From Candidatus Limisoma faecipullorum (GTDB taxonomy: Bacteria > Bacteroidota > Bacteroidia > Bacteroidales > Muribaculaceae): DNA of 42,813 bases. A program made the position numbers and the translations under genes. This document shows positions 1-7,757 of this stretch, in pieces. Within the stretch, counting starts at the first letter, position 1. Each line of letters begins with the position of its first letter. The DNA is taken from contig JADIMC010000064.1 in NCBI GenBank assembly GCA_017694955.1, positions 1 through 42,813 of the forward strand, in the 5' to 3' direction. The notes below the pieces were generated by a model that had not been told where the DNA came from, did no database searches, and saw only the letters and a list, made by a program, of their open reading frames with translations.

Positions 1-1208
1 AGGTTGCAGAAAAACACGAATGACGGTATTTTGGCTTCTTTAAGCATCGTGACGTATTTGATTTTCACGTATTTCCCTTTGTTAGCGGGTGGCGGATAGG
101 CCGCAATCACTTCCTGCATATAATTGTTGAGCGGTGATGTGGCTATCTTCCGGTTGCGGTTCTCATATACTTTCACGGCTGTTTCCAGCACCTTATAGAT
201 ACGTTGCTTTGTCAGTGCCGAGCCGAAAATTATCGGGAAATCGGTGAAAGGGGCGAAGCGGTTGCGTATGGCATTCTCGAAATGGCGTATGGCCTCTACG
301 CTTTTGTTCTCCACCAAGTCCCATTTGTTGACGCATACCACCAACCCTTTGTTGTTGCGCTGTATGAGCGAGAATATGTTGGCGTCCTGTCCCTCGATTC
401 CGCGAGTGGCATCAATCATCAGGATGCATACGTCGGAGTTTTCTATGGCGCGGATGCTGCGGATTACGGAATAGTACTCGATGTCTTCGTTTACTTTCGC
501 TTTTTTGCGTATCCCGGCAGTATCTACCAGATAGAAGTCGAATCCGAATTTGTTGTAACGTGTGTATATGCTGTCGCGGGTTGTCCCGGCAATTTCTGTC
601 ACGATGTTGCGTTCCTCCCCTATGAAAGCGTTTATTATCGATGACTTTCCGGCATTAGGACGCCCTACGATTGCAAATCGTGGGATTTCTTCGAGGAGAT
701 TTTCCTCTTCTTTCTCAGGAAACCGTCTCATAATCTCGTCAAGCAGGTCGCCTGTGCCGAATCCGCTGATGGCCGACACGCAATAGGGGTCGCCTAATCC
801 TAAGGAATAGAATTCGGCTGATGCGTATTGCCAGTCGTTGCTGTCGGATTTGTTTGCTACGAGCAAGACCGGTTTTTTCGACCGGCGTAGTATTTCTGCC
901 ACTTTGTCGTCGAGGTCGGTCACTCCGTTTGTCACGTCAACCATGAAGAGTATGACATCGGCTTCTTCGATGGCAATATGCACCTGTTTGTTGATTTCGC
1001 CTTCGAATATGTCCTCGGAATTCACAACCCAGCCGCCGGTATCGACTATTGAGAATTCTTGTCCGCACCAGTCAACTTTGCCGTATTGCCGGTCACGTGT
1101 TGTTCCGGAGGTGTCGTCCACAATCGCGGTGCGAGTTTGCGTCAGACGGTTGAACAGCGTTGATTTTCCGACGTTCGGTCGTCCTACAATTGCTACTAAT
1201 CTACCCAT
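1..1208 (-). CDS. der: Ribosome biogenesis GTPase Der (EngA), 3' end cut by window edge
   Basis: Der is a tandem-GTPase protein that acts in maturation of the 50S ribosomal subunit. The protein begins [17 protein letters not shown] at the ATG at 1208-1206, and about 402 residues are visible before the window ends. Two G domains are present. The first has P-loop GRPNVGKST near residue 9, DTGG, and NKSD. The second has GRPNAGKSS near residue 180, DTAG, and NKWD. The C-terminal KH-like region has begun ([23 protein letters not shown]) and is only slightly truncated, since Der proteins usually run to about 435 residues. The gene lies 19 bp downstream of era in the same operon. The identification is secure because the double G-domain architecture is unique to this family. 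Confidence 0.97.
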   Translation of the reverse strand, partial: MGRLVAIVGRPNVGKSTLFNRLTQTRTAIVDDTSGTTRDRQYGKVDWCGQEFSIVDTGGWVVNSEDIFEGEINKQVHIAIEEADVILFMVDVTNGVTDLDDKVAEILRRSKKPVLLVANKSDSNDWQYASAEFYSLGLGDPYCVSAISGFGTGDLLDEIMRRFPEKEEENLLEEIPRFAIVGRPNAGKSSIINAFIGEERNIVTEIAGTTRDSIYTRYNKFGFDFYLVDTAGIRKKAKVNEDIEYYSVIRSIRAIENSDVCILMIDATRGIEGQDANIFSLIQRNNKGLVVCVNKWDLVENKSVEAIRHFENAIRNRFAPFTDFPIIFGSALTKQRIYKVLETAVKVYENRNRKIATSPLNNYMQEVIAAYPPPANKGKYVKIKYVTMLKEAKIPSFVFFCN

Positions 1209-1227
1209 TTTTAACAGTTTAAATTGT

Positions 1228-2109
1228 TTATTCAATATATCCGAACGAGCGCAGTTTGTTTTCGCGGTTGCGCCAGTCTTTTTCCACTTTCACAAACATC
1301 TCAAGAAATACGCGCTTGCCGAAGAATCTTTCTATGTCGCGGCGTGCGGCAATTCCGACGTGTTTCAGTTTGATTCCCCCATGCCCGATGATGATGCCTT
1401 TCTGGCTGTCGCGCTCAACATAAATCACCGACATGATGTGAATCGATTCCGGTTTCTCTTCGAATTTTTCCACAAGCACTTCTGCTGCATACGGCACTTC
1501 CTTGTCGTATTCCAGCAATATTTTTTCACGGATAATCTCTGTGACGAAAAACCGTGCAGGCTTGTCGGTCAAAGCGTCCTTCCCGAAATATGGAGGAGAG
1601 TCGGGCAGCAGCTCGACAATTCTCTTCATCAGGTTCGACACGTTGAAATTCTCCTTTGCCGACATCGGGAACACTTCAGCATTTGGCAGTATCCCTTTCC
1701 ATAGGTCCATTATCTTCACAAGGTCGGCATTGCCTTTCAGCAGGTCTATCTTATTGATGACGAGCAGTACCGGCACTTTTTCTTTTGCCACTTTTGCAAG
1801 AAAATCGGCATTTTTAGTAGGAGACTCTATCACATCGGTCACGTAGAGCAGGATGTCGGCGTCTGTCAGTGCTCCTTCCGAGAAATTGAGCATGCTTTCC
1901 TGCAGTTTGTATTTTGGCTTCAGTACCCCGGGGGTGTCGGAAAACACTATCTGATAGTTGTCGGCATTGACTATTCCGTGGATACGGTGGCGTGTGGTCT
2001 GTGCTTTTGAAGTGATGATTGACACTCTCTCGCCGACGAGATTGTTCATCAGCGTTGATTTGCCTACATTCGGGTTTCCTACTATGTTTACGAATCCAGC
2101 CTTGTGCAT
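1228..2109 (-). CDS. era: GTPase Era
   Basis: Era is a GTPase that binds 16S rRNA near its 3' end and assists 30S assembly. The 293-residue protein starts [19 protein letters not shown]. The reading frame is open 48 codons further upstream, but that extension does not look like Era, and the P-loop sits at residues 11-19 only with the 2109 start, as is normal. Visible motifs are TTRHRIHGI (switch I), DTPG (G3), NKID (G4) and a C-terminal KH domain with the GHGG loop ([14 protein letters not shown]). It lies about 115 bp downstream of fabH and 19 bp upstream of der, and is probably cotranscribed with both. Confidence 0.97.
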   Translation of the reverse strand: MHKAGFVNIVGNPNVGKSTLMNNLVGERVSIITSKAQTTRHRIHGIVNADNYQIVFSDTPGVLKPKYKLQESMLNFSEGALTDADILLYVTDVIESPTKNADFLAKVAKEKVPVLLVINKIDLLKGNADLVKIMDLWKGILPNAEVFPMSAKENFNVSNLMKRIVELLPDSPPYFGKDALTDKPARFFVTEIIREKILLEYDKEVPYAAEVLVEKFEEKPESIHIMSVIYVERDSQKGIIIGHGGIKLKHVGIAARRDIERFFGKRVFLEMFVKVEKDWRNRENKLRSFGYIE

Positions 2110-2224
2110 TTGTGTTGAGTTGAAATGTGCGGAATACGGTACAAGTGGTGTGGCGATATTGCCGCTCTTGTGCCGTGTCCCGCACTGATGTATGTTCTGT
2201 TTAAGATATTTTCGTGTTACCTTG

Positions 2225-3211
2225 TCAGATGTCCCATATAAGGTACATCGCACCCCATGTGAATCCTGCGCCGAACGCTGTGAGTACTAATTTGTCGCCT
2301 TTTTTCAGCTTGTCTTTGTTCTCGTCGAGGCACAACGGGATTGATGCCGCGCTTGTATTGCCACGGTACTGTATGTTGACCAATACTTTTTCCGGAGCAA
2401 TTCCGATACGTCCGCCTACAGCCTCGATAATCCGCAAATTTGCCTGATGCGGGATAAACCAGTCAATGTCATCTACTGTCAGACGGTTGCGTGCCATTAT
2501 TTCGAGCGAGGATGTCAGCATGTCGGTCACGGCGTGCTTATATACAGCGCGTCCTTCCTGATATACGAAATGCTCGTGCGCATCGATTGTGGCGTGCGAT
2601 GCCGGGTATGCGGAGCCTCCGGCTTTCATCACCAGATGCGGCAATCCTTCTCCGTCAACATGGAAAACGCCGTCGATTACTCCTACGTTCTTCTCTTCGG
2701 TAGGCTCAAGCAATATTGCTGCGGCAGCGTCTCCGAACAGAGGGCATGTGGTGCGGTCTTCGTAGTTGGTCATGCTTGACATCATCTCGGCGGCGACAAC
2801 TATTACTTTCTTGTACATTCCGCTGCGCACATAGGCAGTGGCTGCCTGGAGTGCGACGATGAATCCTGCGCATGCCGCTTGTATGTCGTAAGCATAGCAA
2901 TGGTTAAGTCCGCATTTGTGGGCTATGATTGATGCTGTTGACGGGAAGCGGTAGTCAGGGTTTGACGTGGCGCATATGACAAGCTCGATGTCGTCAGGAT
3001 TCGTGCCGGTGGAAGTCAATAACTTGTCAACGGCAATTTTTCCCATATGGGAAGAACCTAATCCTTCGCCTTTCAGTATTCTCCGTTCTTTAATCCCTAC
3101 ACGTGTCGTTATCCACTCGTCATTGGTATCGACCATATGCGACAGCTCGTCGTTGGTCAGCACGTAATCAGGTACATAAGACGCGATTCCGGTTATTTTT
3201 GCGTTGTACAT
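2225..3211 (-). CDS. fabH: 3-oxoacyl-ACP synthase III (FabH)
   Basis: FabH condenses acetyl-CoA or another short acyl-CoA with malonyl-ACP to start fatty-acid synthesis. With the start at 3211 (MYNAKITGIASYVP) the protein is 328 residues, the family norm; an upstream ATG at 3235 would add eight residues of no clear value. The catalytic triad is visible: Cys114 in QAACAGF, His255 in PHQANLR and Asn285 in GNTSAAS. The terminal GAGFTWGA glycine-rich motif is intact. It follows rpmF on the minus strand. No plsX lies between rpmF and fabH, unlike the arrangement in E. coli; an 82-bp spacer with a strong hairpin sits there instead. Confidence 0.97.
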   Translation of the reverse strand: MYNAKITGIASYVPDYVLTNDELSHMVDTNDEWITTRVGIKERRILKGEGLGSSHMGKIAVDKLLTSTGTNPDDIELVICATSNPDYRFPSTASIIAHKCGLNHCYAYDIQAACAGFIVALQAATAYVRSGMYKKVIVVAAEMMSSMTNYEDRTTCPLFGDAAAAILLEPTEEKNVGVIDGVFHVDGEGLPHLVMKAGGSAYPASHATIDAHEHFVYQEGRAVYKHAVTDMLTSSLEIMARNRLTVDDIDWFIPHQANLRIIEAVGGRIGIAPEKVLVNIQYRGNTSAASIPLCLDENKDKLKKGDKLVLTAFGAGFTWGAMYLIWDI

Positions 3212-3239
3212 ATTTTTTCCGGTTCTGTTAAACAAATAT

Positions 3240-3261
3240 GTCCTAAATGGTTATTTAGGAC
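3240..3261 (-). promoter_or_regulatory. Perfect stem-loop in the rpmF-fabH spacer
   Basis: GTCCTAAAT (3240-3248) and ATTTAGGAC (3253-3261) form a perfect 9-bp stem with the 4-base loop GGTT. On the transcribed minus strand it lies between the rpmF stop and the fabH start and is not followed by a U run. It therefore looks like an mRNA processing, stability or attenuation element rather than a full terminator. A second perfect 12-bp palindrome, AATCATATGATT (3284-3295), abuts the rpmF stop codon. Confidence 0.5.
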
Positions 3262-3293
3262 AATCTTTTTAAGCAGAATAATCAATCATATGA

Positions 3294-3479
3294 TTAAAGA
3301 GCTGCTTCCTTCTCAATAGCTACTTTTCCACGGTAGTATCCGCATTCGCCGCATACTGTGTGGTAAACGTGCCATGCGCCGCAGTTCGGGCAAAGTACCA
3401 ATGTCGGCGCAACAGCCTTGTCGTGAGTTCTTCTCTTGGCTGTTCTTGTCTTAGATTGTTTTCGTTTAGGATGTGCCAT
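3294..3479 (-). CDS. rpmF: 50S ribosomal protein L32
   Basis: This 61-residue basic protein begins MAHPKRKQSKTRTAKRRTHD, the classic L32 N-terminus. It carries a zinc-ribbon made of two CxxC knuckles, Cys30/Cys33 (CPNC) and Cys43/Cys46 (CGEC), so it is the zinc-binding form of L32. It starts 14 bases downstream of the DUF177 gene, which is the usual partner of rpmF across bacteria. Confidence 0.98.
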   Translation of the reverse strand: MAHPKRKQSKTRTAKRRTHDKAVAPTLVLCPNCGAWHVYHTVCGECGYYRGKVAIEKEAAL

Positions 3480-3493
3480 TTTCTTATCTGTTT

Positions 3494-4033
3494 TTATTCG
3501 TTATCTAATAAATTCTTCAGAGCGTCCCATCGTGGGTCGCTGCCTGTGTATTCTTCGTCGTTGTCCGTCTCCTCCAAGTCGGCGTCTGCAGTATGGCTTC
3601 GCAGCTTGGCTGCCATCTCCTTGTTGCATTGTCCTGCCGGATGGACGTGTCTTAACGGGATTTCCAACGCTATCGTGTCGTAGATCATATAGGCTACGTT
3701 CAGATAATTGTCGGACTCCGGGATTATAAGCACGTTGTCCTTCTCGTCGTATTCGTCGCCATATTTGACGATGACATTATATGCCGTGTCGATGTCGAGC
3801 GGCATATCATCGAGACAACGGTCGCAAGCTATGATGATTTCTCCTTTAAAGGTGAAATCAAGAGAGTATGCATTCCCGTCATATTTCAGGTCTAAATCCA
3901 CTTTAACGTTGCCTGAACGGATGTCCGCGCTTTCCATATCTTTGAAAAACACGGAATCGACGGCGTACTCAAAATGGTGATTTCCAATGGGTAAGCCTTT
4001 CAGGTGCAGCTTATATGCGGTGAATTTTCCCAA
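3494..4033 (-). CDS. DUF177 (YceD-like) protein, 23S rRNA accumulation protein family
   Basis: This 179-residue protein belongs to the DUF177/YceD family, whose gene is almost always directly upstream of rpmF. The family is linked to 23S rRNA accumulation in plants and bacteria. Visible signatures are the ACDRCLDDMPLDI motif around residue 70 and an acidic C-terminus (ADLEETDNDEEYTGSDPRWDALKNLLDN) that includes the conserved DPRWDAL ending. A second Cys-containing element, HPAGQCNKEM, precedes it. It is the first gene of the operon that continues through rpmF, fabH, era and der, and has its own promoter immediately upstream. Confidence 0.9.
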   Translation of the reverse strand: MGKFTAYKLHLKGLPIGNHHFEYAVDSVFFKDMESADIRSGNVKVDLDLKYDGNAYSLDFTFKGEIIIACDRCLDDMPLDIDTAYNVIVKYGDEYDEKDNVLIIPESDNYLNVAYMIYDTIALEIPLRHVHPAGQCNKEMAAKLRSHTADADLEETDNDEEYTGSDPRWDALKNLLDNE

Positions 4034-4055
4034 AACACGTTCCGTTAAAACGGCA

Positions 4056-4086
4056 CAAAGGTATAAATAAATTATTGAATAATCAA
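4056..4086 (-). promoter_or_regulatory. Promoter of the DUF177-rpmF-fabH-era-der operon
   Basis: On the minus strand a -33 TTG (4086-4084) lies 20 bases upstream of a -7 element TACCTTTG (4063-4056), which fits the Bacteroidota TAnnTTTG consensus exactly. The start codon at 4033 is about 16-18 bases downstream of the expected transcription start. Confidence 0.75.
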
Positions 4087-4102
4087 CATTTTACATCTTT
4101 TT

Positions 4103-4187
4103 AGTCGCTTTTTTACAGAAGCGGCAACAGCAGCGTAGCCAATCAGGCATTGTCTCTGCTATTGCCGCTCGATGCTTGCAGGCGACT
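4103..4187. other. Nested inverted repeats after the carboxynorspermidine synthase stop
   Basis: AGTCGC (4103-4108) pairs with GCGACT (4182-4187). Inside it, GCGGCAACAGCAG (4121-4133) pairs with CTGCTATTGCCGC (4156-4168) with one mismatch. The structure starts at the end of the minus-strand carboxynorspermidine synthase gene and is a likely 3'-end structure for its transcript. No U run follows on the minus strand, so it is not a textbook intrinsic terminator. Confidence 0.5.
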
Positions 4188-5384
4188 CTACAGCTCGATG
4201 TCGCCGTTGATTATTTCATGCCATGGCAGGCCTTTCTGGTTGAGCTGTTCCATGAACGGGTCCGGGTCGAATTCCTCTACGTTCCAGACTCCAGGGCGTT
4301 TCCATTTGCCTTGCAGGAACATCATTGCGCCGATCATTGCGGGTACGCCGGTTGTGTAGCTCACGGCCTGCATGCCTGTCTCCAGATAGGCTGCGTGGTG
4401 CGAGCAGTTGTTGTACACGTAGTAGGTCATCGGCTTGCCTTGCTTGTCCTTTCCGCTGATGCGGCATCCGATGGAGGTCTCGCCGGTGTAGTTCTCGCCG
4501 AGCTCCTTCGGGTTGGGCAGCACGGCTTTCAGGAACTGTATCGGGACTATTTCCATGCCGTTGTAGTTGATTGGCTCGATGCTTGCCATGCCTATGTTCT
4601 GAATCACGCGCAGGTGGGTGAGGTACTCCTGCCCGAAGGTCATCCAGAAGCGTGCGCGTTTGATGGAAGGGTAGTGCTTCACGAGGCTTTCAAGCTCTTC
4701 GTGGTACATCAGGTAGGATTCGCGCGGCCCGATATTCGGATATGTGAGCGGGCGGTGCACCGACAGCGGGTCGGTCTCGATCCATTCCCCGTTTTCGTAA
4801 TATTTTCCCCGTTGGGTTATCTCGCGTATGTTGATTTCCGGGTTGAAGTTGGTGGCAAAAGCTTTGCCGTGGTTTCCGGCGTTGCAGTCAACAATGTCGA
4901 GATGCTCCATTTCCGAGAAATAATGCTTGGCGGCATATGCCGTATATACGCCGGATACTCCCGGGTCGAATCCGCATCCAAGTATGGCTGTCAGTCCCGC
5001 TTTCTCGAATTTGTCCTTGTATGCCCATTGCCAGCTGTACTGGTATTTGGCTTCGTCGCGCGGCTCGTAGTTGGCAGTGTCGAGATAATTTACCCCGCAT
5101 TCCAGACATGCGTCCATGATTGTAAGGTCCTGATAAGGCAGGGCTACGTTGATTACGATGTCGGGACGGTGGCGGCGGAACAGCTCCATAAGTTGCGGAA
5201 CGCTGTCGGCGTCCACGCTGTCGGTCGTAATGTTGTCTTTGCCGATAGCCTTGGCGATTGCGTCGCATTTGCTTTTGGTGCGTGAAGCGAGTACAATCTC
5301 GTTGAAAACATCAGGGTTCTGCGTGCATTTGTGCGCCACTACGGTTCCTACTCCGCCAGCCCCGATAATTAAGACTTTTGCCAT
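4188..5384 (-). CDS. Saccharopine dehydrogenase family protein, probable carboxynorspermidine synthase
   Basis: This 398-residue NAD(P)-dependent enzyme starts with a Rossmann fingerprint, VLIIGAGGVGTVVAHKC (GxGGVG at residues 8-13). It matches the saccharopine dehydrogenase/carboxynorspermidine dehydrogenase family in length and layout. In Bacteroidales members of this family make carboxyspermidine or carboxynorspermidine from an aldehyde and a diamine, the alternative spermidine route; that role is inferred from family knowledge. The partner decarboxylase NspC is not next to it. It lies 35 bp downstream of mgtE and may be the last gene of an rsmA-mgtE operon. A true saccharopine or lysine role is less likely, but I cannot exclude it from sequence alone. 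Confidence 0.85.
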   Translation of the reverse strand: MAKVLIIGAGGVGTVVAHKCTQNPDVFNEIVLASRTKSKCDAIAKAIGKDNITTDSVDADSVPQLMELFRRHRPDIVINVALPYQDLTIMDACLECGVNYLDTANYEPRDEAKYQYSWQWAYKDKFEKAGLTAILGCGFDPGVSGVYTAYAAKHYFSEMEHLDIVDCNAGNHGKAFATNFNPEINIREITQRGKYYENGEWIETDPLSVHRPLTYPNIGPRESYLMYHEELESLVKHYPSIKRARFWMTFGQEYLTHLRVIQNIGMASIEPINYNGMEIVPIQFLKAVLPNPKELGENYTGETSIGCRISGKDKQGKPMTYYVYNNCSHHAAYLETGMQAVSYTTGVPAMIGAMMFLQGKWKRPGVWNVEEFDPDPFMEQLNQKGLPWHEIINGDIEL

Positions 5385-5419
5385 TTCTCTTCTTGTTGTT
5401 TATTATGGTTAATATTTTG

Positions 5420-6781
5420 TCATATGGCAGCACTAATAAGTGCTGAGCTCACAAGCATATATATCATCATGCCTATAATGTCGTTGGTGATTGTGATGAA
5501 CGGTCCTGTGGCGATTGCCGGGTCAACTTTCATCTTTTCCAACGTCAGCGGTACGAATGTGCCGAAAATAGCAGCGAACATCACTACTGCGAAAAGGGAG
5601 ATGGATACCGATACGGTGGTTTGCAGGTCTGGTTTGAAGAAAAAGAAGTTGTAGGCGAACACAAGCATCGAGATGATGCACGCGTTGATGACAGCCACTC
5701 CGATTTCTTTCAAGATTTGTTTTGCTGAATGTTTCAGGTCGAGAGTGCCGTTGGCAAGTCCTTGCACGACGATTGCCGACGACTGTATGCCTACGTTTCC
5801 ACCCGTGCCGCCGATTAGCGGTATGAAAAGCGCCATCGATGGATTGGCGGCGAATCCTGCTTCGAAATTGCCGAGAATCAGAGAGTTCGAAAGTCCTCCT
5901 ATCATTCCTATCAACAGCCATGGCAGGCGTGCCTTGGTCTGGTCGAGCAGCTTGTCGCGGGTCTCGATGTCGGTAGAGATACCGGATGCCAGCTGGTAGT
6001 TGCGTTCCGCCTGTTCGCGAGCCTCGTCCATCACGTCGTCGAATGTGATGCGCCCTACGAGCCTGCCTATTGAATCGACAACCGGCATGACCGACAAGTC
6101 GTATTTTTCGAATGCCAGCACCACTTCGTCAATCGGCTCGTTGGCCTTTACCGATATCGGGTCGGTTTCCATAATGTGCTTTATCTTCGATACCGATGGG
6201 TGCGTTATAAGGGTCTTCAGCGGCAGGATGCCTTTCAGTCGGCGGTCGTCGTCAACTACATAGACATAATATATTTCATCCATGTCCTCGGCTTGCTCGC
6301 GCATGCGCTTGACGCACTCCGGCATGCTCCAATTCTCGTTGACGACAATCATTTCCTTGCCCATAAGAGAGCCGGCTGTGTCGTCGTCGTATTTCATAAG
6401 GTCGATGATGGAGCCGGCTTGTACCACGTCGTCAACGTGGGAGAGCACGTCTTCCTGATCTTCCTTGTCAAGCTCCTGAATGAGGTCAACGGCATCGTCT
6501 GTGTCGAGGTGCTCCACGAATTGCTTGGCGATTTCCTTGTTCGACATATTGTCGAGCAGGCGATGGCGGTCGTCCTCGTCGAGCTCCATCAGCATGTCGG
6601 CGGCAGTATCGCCGTCGAGGAGCGACACTACGAATTCGGCGGCATCGGTGTCGAGATGTTGCAACAGTTCTGCTATGTCGGCAGGATGCAGGTCGTCGAG
6701 CAGCTCCTTTACCTTTTCCTTATCGCCGTTTTCGATGCAGGATATGAGGTCGTTGATAAATTCGTCGGTAAATTCTTTCAT
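5420..6781 (-). CDS. mgtE: Magnesium transporter MgtE
   Basis: MgtE is a homodimeric Mg2+ channel in the inner membrane, gated by intracellular Mg2+. The 453-residue protein shows the full order of domains. An acidic N-domain of Leu/Asp-rich repeats (residues about 20-125, with LLDDLHPADIAELLQHL) comes first. Two CBS domains follow (about 130-255, including VSVKANEPIDEVVLAFEKYDLSVMPVVD). After a connecting helix come five transmembrane helices (about 285-450) with the pore signature PLIGGTGGNVGIQSSA. The gene starts 7 bases after the rsmA stop, so the two are probably cotranscribed. Confidence 0.96.
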   Translation of the reverse strand: MKEFTDEFINDLISCIENGDKEKVKELLDDLHPADIAELLQHLDTDAAEFVVSLLDGDTAADMLMELDEDDRHRLLDNMSNKEIAKQFVEHLDTDDAVDLIQELDKEDQEDVLSHVDDVVQAGSIIDLMKYDDDTAGSLMGKEMIVVNENWSMPECVKRMREQAEDMDEIYYVYVVDDDRRLKGILPLKTLITHPSVSKIKHIMETDPISVKANEPIDEVVLAFEKYDLSVMPVVDSIGRLVGRITFDDVMDEAREQAERNYQLASGISTDIETRDKLLDQTKARLPWLLIGMIGGLSNSLILGNFEAGFAANPSMALFIPLIGGTGGNVGIQSSAIVVQGLANGTLDLKHSAKQILKEIGVAVINACIISMLVFAYNFFFFKPDLQTTVSVSISLFAVVMFAAIFGTFVPLTLEKMKVDPAIATGPFITITNDIIGMMIYMLVSSALISAAI

Positions 6782-6788
6782 CTGGTCC

Positions 6789-7550
6789 TCATTTTAATAG
6801 ATTGGTAAGTTTCACGAATTCTTCCACCGACAATTGCTCGGGGCGCATATTGAATATCGGGTCGGATAAGACGGACGGATTTGCCGCCAATGACCGTACG
6901 GAGTTCCGTAGGGTTTTGCGCCGTTGTCCGAATGAAGTTTTCACCACTGTCTTGAAGAAGTTCTCGTCGCAGTCGAGGCTTGTCCTTTTGTTGCGTGTCA
7001 GCCTTATTACTCCCGACTTTACTTTCGGTGGCGGGTTGAACACGTTTTCGTTGACGGTGAACAGATATTCCATGTCATACCACGCCTGTAGCAGCACCGA
7101 CAGTATTCCGTATGCTTTAGAGCCTGGACCGGAAGTGATCCGTTCCGCCACTTCTTTTTGAAGCATTCCGCTGCAGCATACTATCTGGTTGCGGTAGTCG
7201 AGCACTTTGAAGAAGATTTGCGATGATATGTTGTACGGATAATTGCCTATCACGCAGAATTGCCCGTTGTATATGTCCGACAAGTTAAGTTGCAGGAAGT
7301 CGCCGGCTATGATTCTCCCGTCGAGAGCCGGGAAGTTGTCGTGAAGATATTCTACAGACTCTTCGTCAAGCTCAACAACATGCAGGCCGTGTCCTTTCTC
7401 AATCAGGAATTGTGTCAGGACGCCCATTCCCGGGCCGACTTCAACCACCGGGATGCCTGTGTAGGCGTCAAGTGTGCCGGCTATGCGCTCGGCAATCGAC
7501 AGGTCGGTCAGGAAATGCTGTCCCAATGATTTTTTCGGCTTTACTTTCAT
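6789..7550 (-). CDS. rsmA: 16S rRNA (adenine1518-N6/adenine1519-N6)-dimethyltransferase RsmA (KsgA)
   Basis: RsmA dimethylates two adjacent adenines in the 3' hairpin of 16S rRNA late in 30S assembly, using S-adenosylmethionine. The 253-residue protein begins MKVKPKKSLGQHFL, the conserved family N-terminus. It carries the SAM-binding motif VEVGPGMGVLTQFL at about residues 36-49 and the catalytic motif NYPYNISS at about 103-110. The C-terminal helical domain is complete. It is the first gene of a minus-strand unit with mgtE, and its leader runs about 170 bases from a promoter shared with the divergent flippase gene. Confidence 0.97.
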   Translation of the reverse strand: MKVKPKKSLGQHFLTDLSIAERIAGTLDAYTGIPVVEVGPGMGVLTQFLIEKGHGLHVVELDEESVEYLHDNFPALDGRIIAGDFLQLNLSDIYNGQFCVIGNYPYNISSQIFFKVLDYRNQIVCCSGMLQKEVAERITSGPGSKAYGILSVLLQAWYDMEYLFTVNENVFNPPPKVKSGVIRLTRNKRTSLDCDENFFKTVVKTSFGQRRKTLRNSVRSLAANPSVLSDPIFNMRPEQLSVEEFVKLTNLLK

Positions 7551-7688
7551 AAACAGTTTGTTGTGTCTTGTAAAGTTGTCCCTGGCGGCTTGCCAGACTC
7601 GCTGCTTGACGTCGTGCGCCCGGCTTGCACCATCTCTATTCTGGTAAGATAGTCTGTCTGTCGCTGCTGAAAATCAGTTTGAATTGAT

Positions 7689-7719
7689 TTTGCAGTGCCC
7701 TTGATTTGCACTATCTTTG
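7689..7719 (+). promoter_or_regulatory. Promoter of the flippase-like gene
   Basis: A -33 TTTG (7689-7692) is followed after 19 bases by the -7 element TATCTTTG (7712-7719), both perfect. Transcription should begin near 7725. This shows that the TTG at 7717, which opens the long reading frame, is inside the promoter and cannot be the translation start. Confidence 0.75.
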
Positions 7720-7726
7720 CAAACGG

Positions 7727-7757
7727 CAAAGATATATAATATTTTGGAAAAATTCAA
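7727..7757 (-). promoter_or_regulatory. Promoter of rsmA-mgtE, overlapping the divergent promoter
   Basis: On the minus strand TATCTTTG (7734-7727) matches TAnnTTTG, and a -33 TTG (7757-7755) lies 20 bases upstream. The -7 element is one arm of a perfect 9-bp inverted repeat, TATCTTTGC / GCAAAGATA (7712-7720 and 7726-7734), whose other arm is the plus-strand -7 box. Confidence 0.65.

Noticed and set aside
4176..5285. A 369-codon plus-strand frame across the carboxynorspermidine synthase gene
   Set aside because: Antisense shadow of an intact enzyme gene with a conserved Rossmann motif; the composition does not look like a real protein.
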